Positions 17,015 through 26,168 of a stretch of DNA of 47,845 nt are shown piece by piece. Position 1 is the first letter of the stretch. Each line of letters begins with the position of its first letter. The position numbers and the translations under genes were made by a program. The DNA lies in contig DAOUAK010000106.1 of assembly GCA_034433695.1 (NCBI GenBank), positions 1 through 47,845 on the forward strand, read 5' to 3'. The stretch comes from JASFBA01 sp034433695. Lineage in GTDB: Bacteria; Chloroflexota; Chloroflexia; DTKN01. The notes beneath the pieces were generated by a model, which worked only from the letters and a program-made list of their open reading frames with translations, was not told the DNA's origin and ran no database searches.

Positions 17015-17063
17015 CTTCGTCCTCCTTGACGAAACGCTCCGGCTTGAGCAGAAACCGCAAGGC

Positions 17064-17093
17064 ATTATACTATGGCCGGCCCAAGGGCGCAAA
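17064..17093 (-). promoter_or_regulatory. Candidate promoter for the dapL operon
   Basis: On the minus strand TTTGCG (17088-17093) and a perfect TATAAT (17064-17069) are 18 bases apart, about 50 bases before the dapL start. The rest of 17094-17260 shows no gene. Confidence 0.5.
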
Positions 17094-17258
17094 CCGGGCC
17101 CTGCCAAAGGTCGGGTGGTTCCGGCCATCGGCCGGCTCGCAAATCAGGCAAAAATTGTCTTGCCCCCTTGGATGATTCTCGGGTGCTGGAGCCCTGGGGC
17201 TTGTATCAAGGAAGAATCGGCAGATTGGCCGCACTACCGGCTTTTTGCGTAGACCGGG

Positions 17259-17297
17259 AATAAAGGCGATGGCCCCGGCCGGGCTACCGGGGCCATC
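17259..17297 (-). terminator. Terminator of the CpaB/Tad cluster
   Basis: GATGGCCCCGG (17268-17278) and CCGGGGCCATC (17287-17297) form a perfect 11-bp stem with an 8-base loop. On the minus strand it is followed by GCCTTTATT, just downstream of the cpaB stop. Confidence 0.7.
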
Positions 17298-17312
17298 GTT
17301 TCGGAGGAGCCG

Positions 17313-18245
17313 CTAGGGTATAATGCCGCTGGGCAACTGGCCGGGGCTGATCTCGTAGCGAAGGTTTGCAGGTATAGGCACGCCGTAGGTTTGAACCAGG
17401 ATTTTGGTCGTGACACCCTGGGTGGCTACGGTGGTGTGATCCCCGGCTGCACGCAACAGGAGTTGGTAGGACATTGCCTGATCCTGGATAAAGCGAAGCA
17501 CCTCAGCCTCTTCGTTGGTCACGGCCAGGATCAGAATCCACCCAGTCGGTGGAGCGCCGGTAGGGCCGGCAGGCCCCCCTTCCGAGGGCGTCGGCTGAGG
17601 TCGTGCCGTTCCTGCTGCAACCGTCGAGGTGATGGGGACGACCTCCAGGACCTGGATGTCCTGGAGGATGGTCTTGACCGCAAGCAGGCTTACCGGGCCC
17701 AGGAAGACCGGAGGCTCCTCCGGCGAAGGTGGAAAGACCTGGGGGTAGTGCAACTCGAGATATCCGCTGAAGACAATGTCCACATAGTCGCCGGCCTTTA
17801 TCTTGCCCACAACTCCGGAATACTGGTCTACCTTCAGCGGCATAGCCCTCCTGCCTTTGGGAATGCGATGCGCCAGGGTCGCCGGAGTAAACTGCGAAGT
17901 GCGGAGGATCTCGCCGGGTTGGATCTCGACCAGAGTGACATACCCGATCAACTGTCGCTCTGAACCGATGACATCCTCTCCAAATTCCGGTGAGCGCTCC
18001 CGCTCCTGGGCCGTGAACCACTGGCTGACCAGTTCGGCGGTGAGGATCGTGTCGGCCGGAATCGTCTGGTTGGCCACCAGGATTCGGATCTTGGGAACCG
18101 TCGTGGGCACGGGAGTAGCGCCCGGCGGGGCCACAGGCCGGCCGGCCCACGGCTGACCCTGAAAGTACAGCCAGATGTATCCTCCGACCAGTAAGGCGAT
18201 GAGAAGAAGTAAAACGACATAAAGGGTTGTTCTACCGCGCCTCAT
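17313..18245 (-). CDS. cpaB: CpaB/RcpC-like Flp pilus assembly protein
   Basis: The 310-residue protein has a basic N-terminus, one membrane helix (about 8-28), a Pro/Thr linker, and then a SAF domain (about 53-115: RILVANQTIPADTIL...IQPGEILRTSQF). The RcpC/CpaB domain follows (RRAMPLKVDQYSGVVGKIKAGDYVDIVF). CpaB is a periplasmic or extracytoplasmic component of Tad (Flp) pilus machines. I chose the ATG at 18245 because GAGGAGG lies six bases upstream; eight codons further up is another ATG without a site. It is the last gene of the minus-strand surface cluster and is followed by a strong terminator. Confidence 0.88.
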   Translation of the reverse strand: MRRGRTTLYVVLLLLIALLVGGYIWLYFQGQPWAGRPVAPPGATPVPTTVPKIRILVANQTIPADTILTAELVSQWFTAQERERSPEFGEDVIGSERQLIGYVTLVEIQPGEILRTSQFTPATLAHRIPKGRRAMPLKVDQYSGVVGKIKAGDYVDIVFSGYLELHYPQVFPPSPEEPPVFLGPVSLLAVKTILQDIQVLEVVPITSTVAAGTARPQPTPSEGGPAGPTGAPPTGWILILAVTNEEAEVLRFIQDQAMSYQLLLRAAGDHTTVATQGVTTKILVQTYGVPIPANLRYEISPGQLPSGIIP

Positions 18246-18329
18246 CAGCAACCTCCTCGTAGATAACAACCGCAGTTTGACTGGCTTGGGTCAGCCATAT
18301 CCAGTAGGCCTAGGCGTCAAGCCTCACTG

Positions 18330-20576
18330 TCATGGGCCTTTCCTCAACACCAACGGCAAATAGACTTGATATATTTCATTAGGGTTGAGGAGGGTCAGCG
18401 AGAACACGGTCAAGTTGTTCTCCGGATCGGCCTCTCCGACGTGATAGTCAGGAGGGAGGGCGGAGTGATGGTAATCGGCGTAAGCGTAAAGGAAGATGCG
18501 TTGGGGTTCGGTGAAGAAGATCGTCGTGGTCAGAACCTGACTGGCCCCAGGAGGGAAACTCGCCCCCTCCAATGGCCAATAGGTTGATCCAGGCAAGAAG
18601 CGGGGTGGCTCGGGTCGGTCCGGTACCGTAGGACTGTAACCGGCCGTGCGGGTGAGAAAGAGTGCGGTGAAAAAGTCGTTGCCCACCGGGACCGCTCCAC
18701 CTTGATTTCGGACGGTAACGCGTAGGGTAATGCTCTGGCTGATGAGAGCAAAGGAACCATAACATTCCGGGCAGGAAATCTGAATGCCGGATACCATCAG
18801 GTCCGGCCCATTCTCTACCTGTAGACCGACCTCCTCCAACAGGGGGGTGATATTGCTATAGGCTTCGGTCGTGCTCAGAATGGCCCGATATTGCACATAG
18901 CGGGCAATCGGCGGATCGAAGGGGATGTTGGGGAGGTGGGGAACCAGGACCATAGAGGTGGCGTGAAGGCCGCGGGTGGAGGTGAAAAAGTCGGTCCAGG
19001 CGTCGGCGGCGTCGCTCAGGTCAGGCCGATTCCCGGCACGGAACTGGAGGGCAATCCCGACACCGGGATCGGTGGGAGTGATGGTGGAGGTCCATTGGAA
19101 CCACATCAGCCGGTACTTACGACCCAGATCCACGACGCGGGAGAGGAACTGGCCGGATGGAGCGTGTTGCCAGGCCCCACTACCTACCAGATGTCCGCGC
19201 AATATATCGTCATAGTAAACGACGGGGTCGTTACTCCCATGCCCGCCGATGGCATAGATGTACTCGCCCGCCTGAACGGCGGCATGGCGATAGCGCACGG
19301 CCGGCAGGGCCGGACTGGTCAGCCAGACGCTGCCGTACCAGTTGTAAAAGGCGTTCCACTCATCGTTCACCACACCGCCACGGATGGTATCCTGGGGAAT
19401 ATTGCCGCCTACCCCCTGGGCCCCTCCGATAAGATACACCTGTCGTCCGGCTCCCTGCGGGCTGCCGACCGCCGCAGCAAAGGCCGAAAGAGGTTGCGGC
19501 AGGTCATCCTCGGTCACATCCGTCCAACCCACCAGGTAACCTTCCTCGGGATAGCCCGGTGGGTAGATCTCGGTCCGTAAGACGCGCTGCGTGCTGGCTA
19601 CGCTATTGTATCCTCCGATGACATAGAGCGTATCTGTGGGGCACTGGGGGGAGGCAGAAAGGAGTACGGTCTGGTGATAGGCGGCATTGGGGTTATTGGT
19701 CGGGTCGCCGGGCAGACTAAGGTCGGTTGAACGGGCAAAAGGCGCCCCGGCTTCGTCAATTTTAAAGTGCCAGACGGCGGCGGAATATGTGCTGGGTGAA
19801 GCAAAACCCCCGATGGCGTAAAGATAACCCCGGTTGGTCACTGCCGAGAGCCCCAGGCGACCGGAGGGAAGCCCGGAGGTAGCCGTGTGCCAGGCGGTGA
19901 TATTCAGCGTTGCCGGGTCAATATGGGTGTAATAGATGGCGCTGGACTCTCCCCCCGTGTACTTGCCTCCGACCACGTAGATGGTCGGCGTGATCGGGTT
20001 GCCGTAGACATCCATCGTGCTGAGGGCCGCCGCAGCGTCGGCCAGACCGAGCGGCAGGCTGATAGGCTGGTGCACCCAGTCGGTCAGGGTGCCGTCGGGC
20101 TGGATGTCGCAGGTATAGGTGGTTTTCAGGCGCCGAAGCGGTGGCCCTGGGTCTCGTCCCCCGATCAGGTAGATGCGCTGCCGGTAGGGGGGCTGCGGCT
20201 CGCTGTAGAGCACGGCGGCTGCCCCCTCGATAGGATGGGGCAACCGGGGGTGGTCCAGTTGCTCCCAGGCGCCGGCGATGCCCAGAGGGAGAAGCTGGAG
20301 TTCGCCATCCTCGCGGCTGCTAACCGCCGTCAGGCTCAAGGCGCTCGTTGAGCCCAGGGCACCGGGTTCCTCCCCCAGGAACTGTGCGCGCGTGGTATCC
20401 AGCACGAGGTACACCTGCTGTTCGGGTTGGGTCGGGGGAACATGCGGAAATGCCGCCCTCCCGGTATGCGCACCGAATACCGGTTGTCCTAACCGGGGCT
20501 GAGCATATACTCCTCCTGCCAATAGGATGCCGGCCAACGCCAGTAAAATCCCTAACCGGTACAGGAACCTGGTCAT
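18330..20576 (-). CDS. Secreted kelch-repeat protein with YLPLVLR tail
   Basis: The 748-residue protein has a signal peptide (about 1-26) and at least five kelch-type blades at about 130-450, each with a hydrophobic strand plus GG (RIYLIGGRD, IYVVGGKY, YLYAIGGF, LYVIGGYN, VYLIGGAQ, YIYAIGGH). A beta-rich region follows (about 480-720) that includes a CARDB-like segment (DLMVSGIQISCPEC...LRVTVRNQGGAV). It ends QVYLPLVLRKGP, a tail common on exported Chloroflexota proteins that may be a sorting or anchoring signal. Kelch propellers usually bind proteins or glycans. The ATG at 20576 has GAGGAGC upstream. Sitting between cpaB and the TadG-like gene, it may be displayed with or through the pilus system. 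Confidence 0.82.
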   Translation of the reverse strand: MTRFLYRLGILLALAGILLAGGVYAQPRLGQPVFGAHTGRAAFPHVPPTQPEQQVYLVLDTTRAQFLGEEPGALGSTSALSLTAVSSREDGELQLLPLGIAGAWEQLDHPRLPHPIEGAAAVLYSEPQPPYRQRIYLIGGRDPGPPLRRLKTTYTCDIQPDGTLTDWVHQPISLPLGLADAAAALSTMDVYGNPITPTIYVVGGKYTGGESSAIYYTHIDPATLNITAWHTATSGLPSGRLGLSAVTNRGYLYAIGGFASPSTYSAAVWHFKIDEAGAPFARSTDLSLPGDPTNNPNAAYHQTVLLSASPQCPTDTLYVIGGYNSVASTQRVLRTEIYPPGYPEEGYLVGWTDVTEDDLPQPLSAFAAAVGSPQGAGRQVYLIGGAQGVGGNIPQDTIRGGVVNDEWNAFYNWYGSVWLTSPALPAVRYRHAAVQAGEYIYAIGGHGSNDPVVYYDDILRGHLVGSGAWQHAPSGQFLSRVVDLGRKYRLMWFQWTSTITPTDPGVGIALQFRAGNRPDLSDAADAWTDFFTSTRGLHATSMVLVPHLPNIPFDPPIARYVQYRAILSTTEAYSNITPLLEEVGLQVENGPDLMVSGIQISCPECYGSFALISQSITLRVTVRNQGGAVPVGNDFFTALFLTRTAGYSPTVPDRPEPPRFLPGSTYWPLEGASFPPGASQVLTTTIFFTEPQRIFLYAYADYHHSALPPDYHVGEADPENNLTVFSLTLLNPNEIYQVYLPLVLRKGP

Positions 20577-20733
20577 CTTGCGCTCCTCGGGCACTTTTCA
20601 GCATGAGCGGGGGCCCAGCCGCCCACATTATATCACACACACTCTACCCGCTTCAAGTTGGTTATTCGGCCAGTTGGACATGCGAAGGTGTGACCCTCCA
20701 ACGTTCAACGGTATTGAACTTCCCAAAACAAGC

Positions 20734-20761
20734 GTAGGACAGCCTTTCCGGGCTGTCCTAC
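20734..20761 (-). terminator. Terminator after the TadG-like gene; copy A of recurrent hairpin
   Basis: GTAGGACAGCC and GGCTGTCCTAC form a perfect 11-bp stem around a 6-base loop (CGGAAA on the minus strand), followed there by GCTTGTTTT. The inner stem and loop match the hairpins at 14286 and 26459. Confidence 0.65.
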
Positions 20762-20779
20762 GGGCTTTCGGATAGGCCC

Positions 20780-23083
20780 TTAGGGTGGCGGGATCGGGAT
20801 CGTACCCTCCGGGCAATCTACATCGGTATCCGGCACCAAGTAGATGGGCATTTCGTAGATCTGTGGCATGGGCACCTGGAACCCGACCGGTCCGGGATTC
20901 AGACAGCCGCTCGCGGCGACATAGTTCGAACCCCCGTAACTCACCGTGCCGGTGATCGTGTAGAAGAGGTAAGGATCTACCGGAACCTCGGGGATAACGT
21001 AACTGCCGCTCGGATTGGATGTGCCCGAGGCAACTACCGCCCCGCCGGCAATCACCTGCAGGTTCACACCTCCGCCAAAGGGAACTTGCGTCGCCCCGAT
21101 GTAGCAGTAGGGCAACTGACCCGAGATGGCGTTGGCGATCTGGAGGTAGACCTCCTGGGCGTCTTGCTCTTCGTATACCTCAAAATAGTGCTGCCTGACC
21201 GGCTCCGAGGCCACGTAGCGAAGTACCGAGGAACTGAACTCCTCATCGCCCTTGAGGGCGATGACAAAGATCTCCATATCCGGGTGTGCTATAACGCCAT
21301 AATAGGGGCACGAGGCGTCCGCACAACTGCCCCCGTGGCGAATCACCCACCAGGTCTGGGAGATGGAGGCACGTCCTTTGACCACGTCGGCGGCGTCCAG
21401 GGCATCAATGAGGACCTCGACGTTGGGATCGTGCTTACGAGGCCCCGGACAACCATGAGCCGGGGCAACGCAGCCGGGGTAAGAACAGCTGTTCATCAGG
21501 TAACAGTAGCGCAGGGTCCCGGGCGACATCTCGTCCCATTCCAGGTTCTGATAGTTGCCGTTGGCTTCGTTGTCCAGATCCACCGTGGGGGCACCATCGG
21601 AGGCGATGATCAGCACCGGCTTGTTATCCGGGTTACGACCGGGTCCGTAAAGGGCCGCTGTGCCCACCAGGACGGCCTTGGCCCACGGGGTCCAGCCGTT
21701 GGCCTGCATCGCCTGGATACGCTCGTTCAGGTAGGCAATATCCCAGGTCAGGTAAGAAAGAACCGTAACGTCCTGGTTATAGTTCTGGAACTTGACCGCC
21801 CCCAGGCGGTCGCCCCAGTCCGGCCGCATCAGGCCGTTGAAGTAGACAAGGGCCTCTTTTTCGATCTGGATCTTGCTCTTGCCGCTGCCGCCCGAAAGCG
21901 GATTTCTCATACTCCCCGAACTATCTACCACGTGGACGATATCTACCGGCAAATAGGAACCCCGATCCGGAGGGATCAAAACCGGCTCCAGGGAGCACAT
22001 ATAGACCATGCCCTGGGCGGTGGCATAACTTGCTCCGCCTCCGCCTTCTCCGGGGTTCACCGGTTCGGCTACGGTACATCCGGATTCGGAATAGGACAGG
22101 AATGTCACACGGAGGACCTTGCTACTGGGGGGGATATCCTCGGGCATACCAGGGCAATCGTTATGATGGAAACAGACCTCCTCCAACTGGAAGACGGCGA
22201 AACCGGCGTTGGTATAGATCAAATTGGCGCCCTGGCCGGAGGCTACTACCCACAGAGGCAGAATCATCGGCTCCTGGGAGCGGACAAAATAATCCAGACG
22301 CTCACGGACCTCTTGGGCATTGCTCAGGCCGCTGCTACCCCACATCGGCATGCCGGGTCCAAGAACATGGGAGCCGGACGCCTCGTCGAAATACCCCTCT
22401 TCAGGATCGCCCAGGGTGCCAGGTGGGGTCAGGGCACGTACCAAGTAAGGCGTGCTGCCGAACTGGTTATCCTGCCGCCAGCGCAGCCATCCGAAATTAC
22501 CCGGGAAGGTGGGGGCATTGGGGTCGCCATCCCAGATCCAATAGTCCTCTCCCGGCTCAAAGTCCTGACGATAGACGCCGATGGGATACACTCCGTCTGT
22601 GCATCCCGGGGCACCGCGGGGGATGTTCCGGGCCTGTGTAGCCGCACTCACCGACACCTGAGTGTAACCGGCTACTCGAACAAAGTACGTCTGCACGGTG
22701 GTCCCCACACGGACCCGGATGAAGACGGCGTCCGCCGGAGGTGGGGTTTCCCCGCCTCCCATGGCTCCCACCACGCCGATGACATTGCCGGCGGCATCCA
22801 GATACTCGGCCACTAGGTCGCTTGGGCCAAAACCGTTCTGCAGGGCGATGGAGTCGATCTCGGCCCGGATATCCACGTCGCTGTAACTACCCGGGCGATC
22901 TCGGGCAACGGCCAGCAATTTCGTCCCGGCAATGGCCGCGGCGTTGGCGGTGCTCTGAGCCTTTCGCTGGGCTGAGTAGGCATTGGCCCCATCTACGGCC
23001 AGCCCAACGATCAAAACCAGGGCCACGATGATGAGGGCAAGGATGATCATGCTCTGTCCACGGGATTTGCCTGTCCACCTCAT
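20780..23083 (-). CDS. TadG-like pilus protein with von Willebrand A domain
   Basis: The 767-residue protein has a short basic N-terminus and one membrane helix (about 10-32: MIILALIIVALVLIVGLAVDG). The typical Tad pseudopilin-like follow-on is AYSAQRKAQSTANAAAIAGTKLL. A vWA domain starts at about 385, with the metal-site motif VDSSGSMRNP and later ASDGAPTVD. A small Ig-like or carboxypeptidase-regulatory-like segment closes the protein (about 690-740). TadG-type proteins are thought to anchor or adhere at the base or surface of Flp pili. The ATG has GAGGAGG upstream. It is followed by a terminator, so the downstream kelch and cpaB genes may need their own promoter. Confidence 0.85.
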   Translation of the reverse strand: MRWTGKSRGQSMIILALIIVALVLIVGLAVDGANAYSAQRKAQSTANAAAIAGTKLLAVARDRPGSYSDVDIRAEIDSIALQNGFGPSDLVAEYLDAAGNVIGVVGAMGGGETPPPADAVFIRVRVGTTVQTYFVRVAGYTQVSVSAATQARNIPRGAPGCTDGVYPIGVYRQDFEPGEDYWIWDGDPNAPTFPGNFGWLRWRQDNQFGSTPYLVRALTPPGTLGDPEEGYFDEASGSHVLGPGMPMWGSSGLSNAQEVRERLDYFVRSQEPMILPLWVVASGQGANLIYTNAGFAVFQLEEVCFHHNDCPGMPEDIPPSSKVLRVTFLSYSESGCTVAEPVNPGEGGGGASYATAQGMVYMCSLEPVLIPPDRGSYLPVDIVHVVDSSGSMRNPLSGGSGKSKIQIEKEALVYFNGLMRPDWGDRLGAVKFQNYNQDVTVLSYLTWDIAYLNERIQAMQANGWTPWAKAVLVGTAALYGPGRNPDNKPVLIIASDGAPTVDLDNEANGNYQNLEWDEMSPGTLRYCYLMNSCSYPGCVAPAHGCPGPRKHDPNVEVLIDALDAADVVKGRASISQTWWVIRHGGSCADASCPYYGVIAHPDMEIFVIALKGDEEFSSSVLRYVASEPVRQHYFEVYEEQDAQEVYLQIANAISGQLPYCYIGATQVPFGGGVNLQVIAGGAVVASGTSNPSGSYVIPEVPVDPYLFYTITGTVSYGGSNYVAASGCLNPGPVGFQVPMPQIYEMPIYLVPDTDVDCPEGTIPIPPP

Positions 23084-23101
23084 CGGTTTCCTCCTCTGCC
23101 G

Positions 23102-23584
23102 TTATTCCTGGGGGCAGATCCCCATCGCTCCTGGAGGAGCGATCATCTTGGTCGTCTGGTAATGTAAGTCGATCCCTGGGCCGAAAAGTGGGAAAATAAA
23201 GCGATGATGATACCGAGCGCTGACGGTCACTGTGCCGCAAGGCTGCCGATGCAGATAATCCGGCGTAATGGTGATGGAAAAGTACTCGGACTCGCGAACG
23301 ATCGAGTTCCCTGCGCTGGTATCAATGACACGCTCAATAATGTCCTGATCGTTGTCAATCCGACATGGGGGAACACAGGACCCTCCCAGGTCTCGTTCAT
23401 AGGGGTAGATCGAAGCATAGGCAGCTGCCTCATCCGTGGCATCCACGACGACGATATAGTTGTAGAGCAACATGCCGAACTCGATGACCCCCAGAAGCAG
23501 GAAGGTCAACAGGACAACGGAGACGGCAAACTCGACCAGCGCCTGTCCGCGCTCTCGTTTCAGCCTCAGGTGCCGGCATTTCAT
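23102..23584 (-). CDS. TadE-family minor pseudopilin
   Basis: This 160-residue protein has the TadE signature: a basic N-terminus, ERGQALVEFAVSVVLLTFLLLGVIEFGMLLYNYI (residues 11-44) with the conserved Glu inside the helix, then a small extracytoplasmic domain with four Cys. TadE proteins are pseudopilins of the Tad/Flp apparatus. The start has GGGAGG upstream. It lies 18 bases before the TadG-like gene and 19 bases after the large TadE-like gene, so the three form one unit. Confidence 0.87.
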   Translation of the reverse strand: MKCRHLRLKRERGQALVEFAVSVVLLTFLLLGVIEFGMLLYNYIVVVDATDEAAAYASIYPYERDLGGSCVPPCRIDNDQDIIERVIDTSAGNSIVRESEYFSITITPDYLHRQPCGTVTVSARYHHRFIFPLFGPGIDLHYQTTKMIAPPGAMGICPQE

Positions 23585-23603
23585 CAGATTCCTCCCACGG
23601 CAC

Positions 23604-26168
23604 TTAGTAGTCGATCCGGCATCCGTTATCGAGTTCGATGGAACCTACTACCGGCGAGATGTCGTCGGGCAAGTTATTGGTGAATTCGAGGACGACCGTC
23701 CTATTGCTGATCGGAGGCAGATAGCCATTGGTGGCCAAATCATAAGGAGGCGTAGGATCCGGCAGGCCATATGCACTTCCTTGATACCAAGTTCCGGCTA
23801 CACGGACCCGATTCAGGCTACCCCAGGACGGCGGCCAATAATTCACATAAAGATGGTAGATCCAGCGATCATCTGGACTCAGGTTCCGCACGGTGATGGT
23901 AACCTGCTTATTGGCCGACTTGACCTTGCTGAGCAGTACATAGGGCCTGCATGAGTCCCAACAGACCCGAAAATCTTGCGTGTACTCGGTCGTCCGCCCA
24001 GAAGTGGCCACGACGCGCACCCGCAACATATGCGTGCCGCTGACGACCTCCGTATCGCCGTAGTCTTCGTTCCCGCCGTAGAAAGGCCAGCGCCCGCTGC
24101 TAAAGTCCACCGGTCCGCAGTCCGATTTGGCACAGTAGGGGGAAGAAGTATCCTTTCGGCGGAATTGGAGCGTGCTACCCCGCCACACGTCGAAATAGAC
24201 TTTGCTGATGCCTTCCCCGTCCTGGCAACCGTCCTGCTGGGAGGCGCAGACGGCCGGATCCCAGGCAATGGCCTGGACCGTGATGTATTCTGTGGCACAG
24301 TCTGTCGGGGAGAGAGAAACCTCGATATGGAGCGGTTGGCGACATATACGGAACTGGGTAGAGATAGTACGCTGATAACTGCCCCACTGCGAAGTGGTAT
24401 AGGCCGTGACTTCTAGGGTATGGGTGCCCGAGATCACCGGAACATCCGGGTTCGGCCATGTCCACACGCTTCCGATCGGAAGCACGTTACAGACACCGCC
24501 GGAGTCGCCGTTGATGCAATAGGGAGCCTGCGTCTCCTGTTTTTCGTAGACTTGGACACTGTTGGGATCATAGATACGAAAGACAACTTTTTGAATCCCC
24601 GCCCCGTCAAAGTAACCGGCCGGTGGGTAATAGGCGATGGCCCGGGCGACAAACGAGTTGTCGGCGCAAGCAGGCGGGGAGGGGTTCATTTCGGTGATCT
24701 CCAGATAAATCCATCCCGGAACCGGCGTCGGTGTATAAGTAGGGATGGGCGGGGGCGTCGGTTGGTTCGGGTCGCTATAGGAAATGTAACAATCGTTATC
24801 GAATACAGCCTGGAACGAAAGCCACAAAATCGGGCCGCTATCGAAGATAAACTGGAGTTCACGGGCAGAACCAGCCGGGAAGTCTCCGGTCAAGTCAGTT
24901 AGACGGGCGGAATAGTACCGGGTGCCGGTCCAAATCGTTTGTCCGCCCCAGCGAACCTCCCGGAGGGGACGCCATCCCGAACCCCACATCACAACGATAG
25001 TCTCCAAGGTTGGGCTACTGGTACCCCCGTTCTGGGCCTGGATGGTTACCGTCGTGTCGGCAAAAATAGGACCTTCCGAAATGTACATGCCGCAGATAGG
25101 CGGTATCGTTCCGGTGGGCCAGGGCGTAGGAGTACCACTGGGAGAGGGGGTATGGGTCGGGGTCAGGGTGGGCAGCGGCGTTCCCGTCGGGTAGGGACAG
25201 TTGCGTCCACCGGAGGACCAGAGCATACAGTAGTCGTCGAACGTCAGATGCCAGGAAGGCCAGCGTTCGGTCTGAACAGGATTGATATTGTGTTCAAAGG
25301 TCATCTCCACGACCATCGTTTCGCCCTGGCGGATGCGGATTCCATCGCCGGGGAGGCTGACCGCCCCACTCCCCGAAGGAAGGCCAGGGAGGGGAACGCC
25401 GCCGATGGTGACCGAGAGGAGTTGGCCCAAGTCAGCCGGACACCAGCCGATAATCAGCCCGACGATGCCCCGGCCGTTGCCGTCACCGCCGTTGCCTCCG
25501 TTGACGTTGGTGATCTGGAAGGAGTATACGCGCTGATGCACCTCTTCGCCCTGGTATGTATATTTCCCGCCACAGCCGGGGATCGGCTCGGTCGGAGGCG
25601 GTGTCGCCGTGGGCGTCCGGGCTACGGGGGTGAGCAACTCCTCGGCGGGAAAGTCCAGGTTGACGATGGTGCGCCGGCTATCCACGATGACCGGGATGCC
25701 CAGGGGGGCAATATCTTTCAAAATGGGCGTAATCGGCGGGACATTATATTCGATCTGAACCTCGACCAACCCGCCCACCCGGTTCGAGACGACGCCCTTC
25801 ACCGGCAGGAAATAGACGTGGATGTTCGGATCCGGTGGAGAGAAAACCGGGGCATAACGACGGGCCGCTTCGCGAATGGCGGCCAGGTAGCAGGGTTCTT
25901 CGTTCGGCTGACCGCAGTTGGGCGAATCCTCGGCATAAACACGACCAAACGGGTCCCCCGGAACCGGGTCACCGAGATGCGGGGGAGCCTTGGAAGCCAC
26001 ATCGGCAGCGTAGCGTACGGCATTCTGCAATGTACTGAAGGCAAAGAAAAGGCGACCGAATTCGATCACCCCGAGGATCATCACGACAAGTAGCGGTAAG
26101 ATCAGGGCGAATTCCACGAGGGTTTGGCCCGGTTGCTCCAGAAAACGACGGGGCAAATACTTCGTCAT
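23604..26168 (-). CDS. Large TadE-like protein with beta-rich ectodomain
   Basis: The 854-residue protein starts as a TadE pseudopilin (PGQTLVEFALILPLLVVMILGVIEFGRLFFAFSTLQNAVRYAAD, residues 13-56). A pilin-like segment runs to about 190, and a long extracytoplasmic region follows, divided by Pro/Thr linkers (near 185-200, 330-360 and 500-515: TPTHTPSPSGTPTP, PTYTPTPVPG). The modules between the linkers look Ig-like (THTLEVTAY, THMLRVRVV repeats) and contain many paired Cys. Classical TadE proteins are about 150-200 residues, so this is a pseudopilin fused to several surface domains. The ATG at 26168 has GGAGG upstream; the longest frame begins 19 codons earlier. It is probably the first gene of the cluster. 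Confidence 0.8.
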   Translation of the reverse strand: MTKYLPRRFLEQPGQTLVEFALILPLLVVMILGVIEFGRLFFAFSTLQNAVRYAADVASKAPPHLGDPVPGDPFGRVYAEDSPNCGQPNEEPCYLAAIREAARRYAPVFSPPDPNIHVYFLPVKGVVSNRVGGLVEVQIEYNVPPITPILKDIAPLGIPVIVDSRRTIVNLDFPAEELLTPVARTPTATPPPTEPIPGCGGKYTYQGEEVHQRVYSFQITNVNGGNGGDGNGRGIVGLIIGWCPADLGQLLSVTIGGVPLPGLPSGSGAVSLPGDGIRIRQGETMVVEMTFEHNINPVQTERWPSWHLTFDDYCMLWSSGGRNCPYPTGTPLPTLTPTHTPSPSGTPTPWPTGTIPPICGMYISEGPIFADTTVTIQAQNGGTSSPTLETIVVMWGSGWRPLREVRWGGQTIWTGTRYYSARLTDLTGDFPAGSARELQFIFDSGPILWLSFQAVFDNDCYISYSDPNQPTPPPIPTYTPTPVPGWIYLEITEMNPSPPACADNSFVARAIAYYPPAGYFDGAGIQKVVFRIYDPNSVQVYEKQETQAPYCINGDSGGVCNVLPIGSVWTWPNPDVPVISGTHTLEVTAYTTSQWGSYQRTISTQFRICRQPLHIEVSLSPTDCATEYITVQAIAWDPAVCASQQDGCQDGEGISKVYFDVWRGSTLQFRRKDTSSPYCAKSDCGPVDFSSGRWPFYGGNEDYGDTEVVSGTHMLRVRVVATSGRTTEYTQDFRVCWDSCRPYVLLSKVKSANKQVTITVRNLSPDDRWIYHLYVNYWPPSWGSLNRVRVAGTWYQGSAYGLPDPTPPYDLATNGYLPPISNRTVVLEFTNNLPDDISPVVGSIELDNGCRIDY

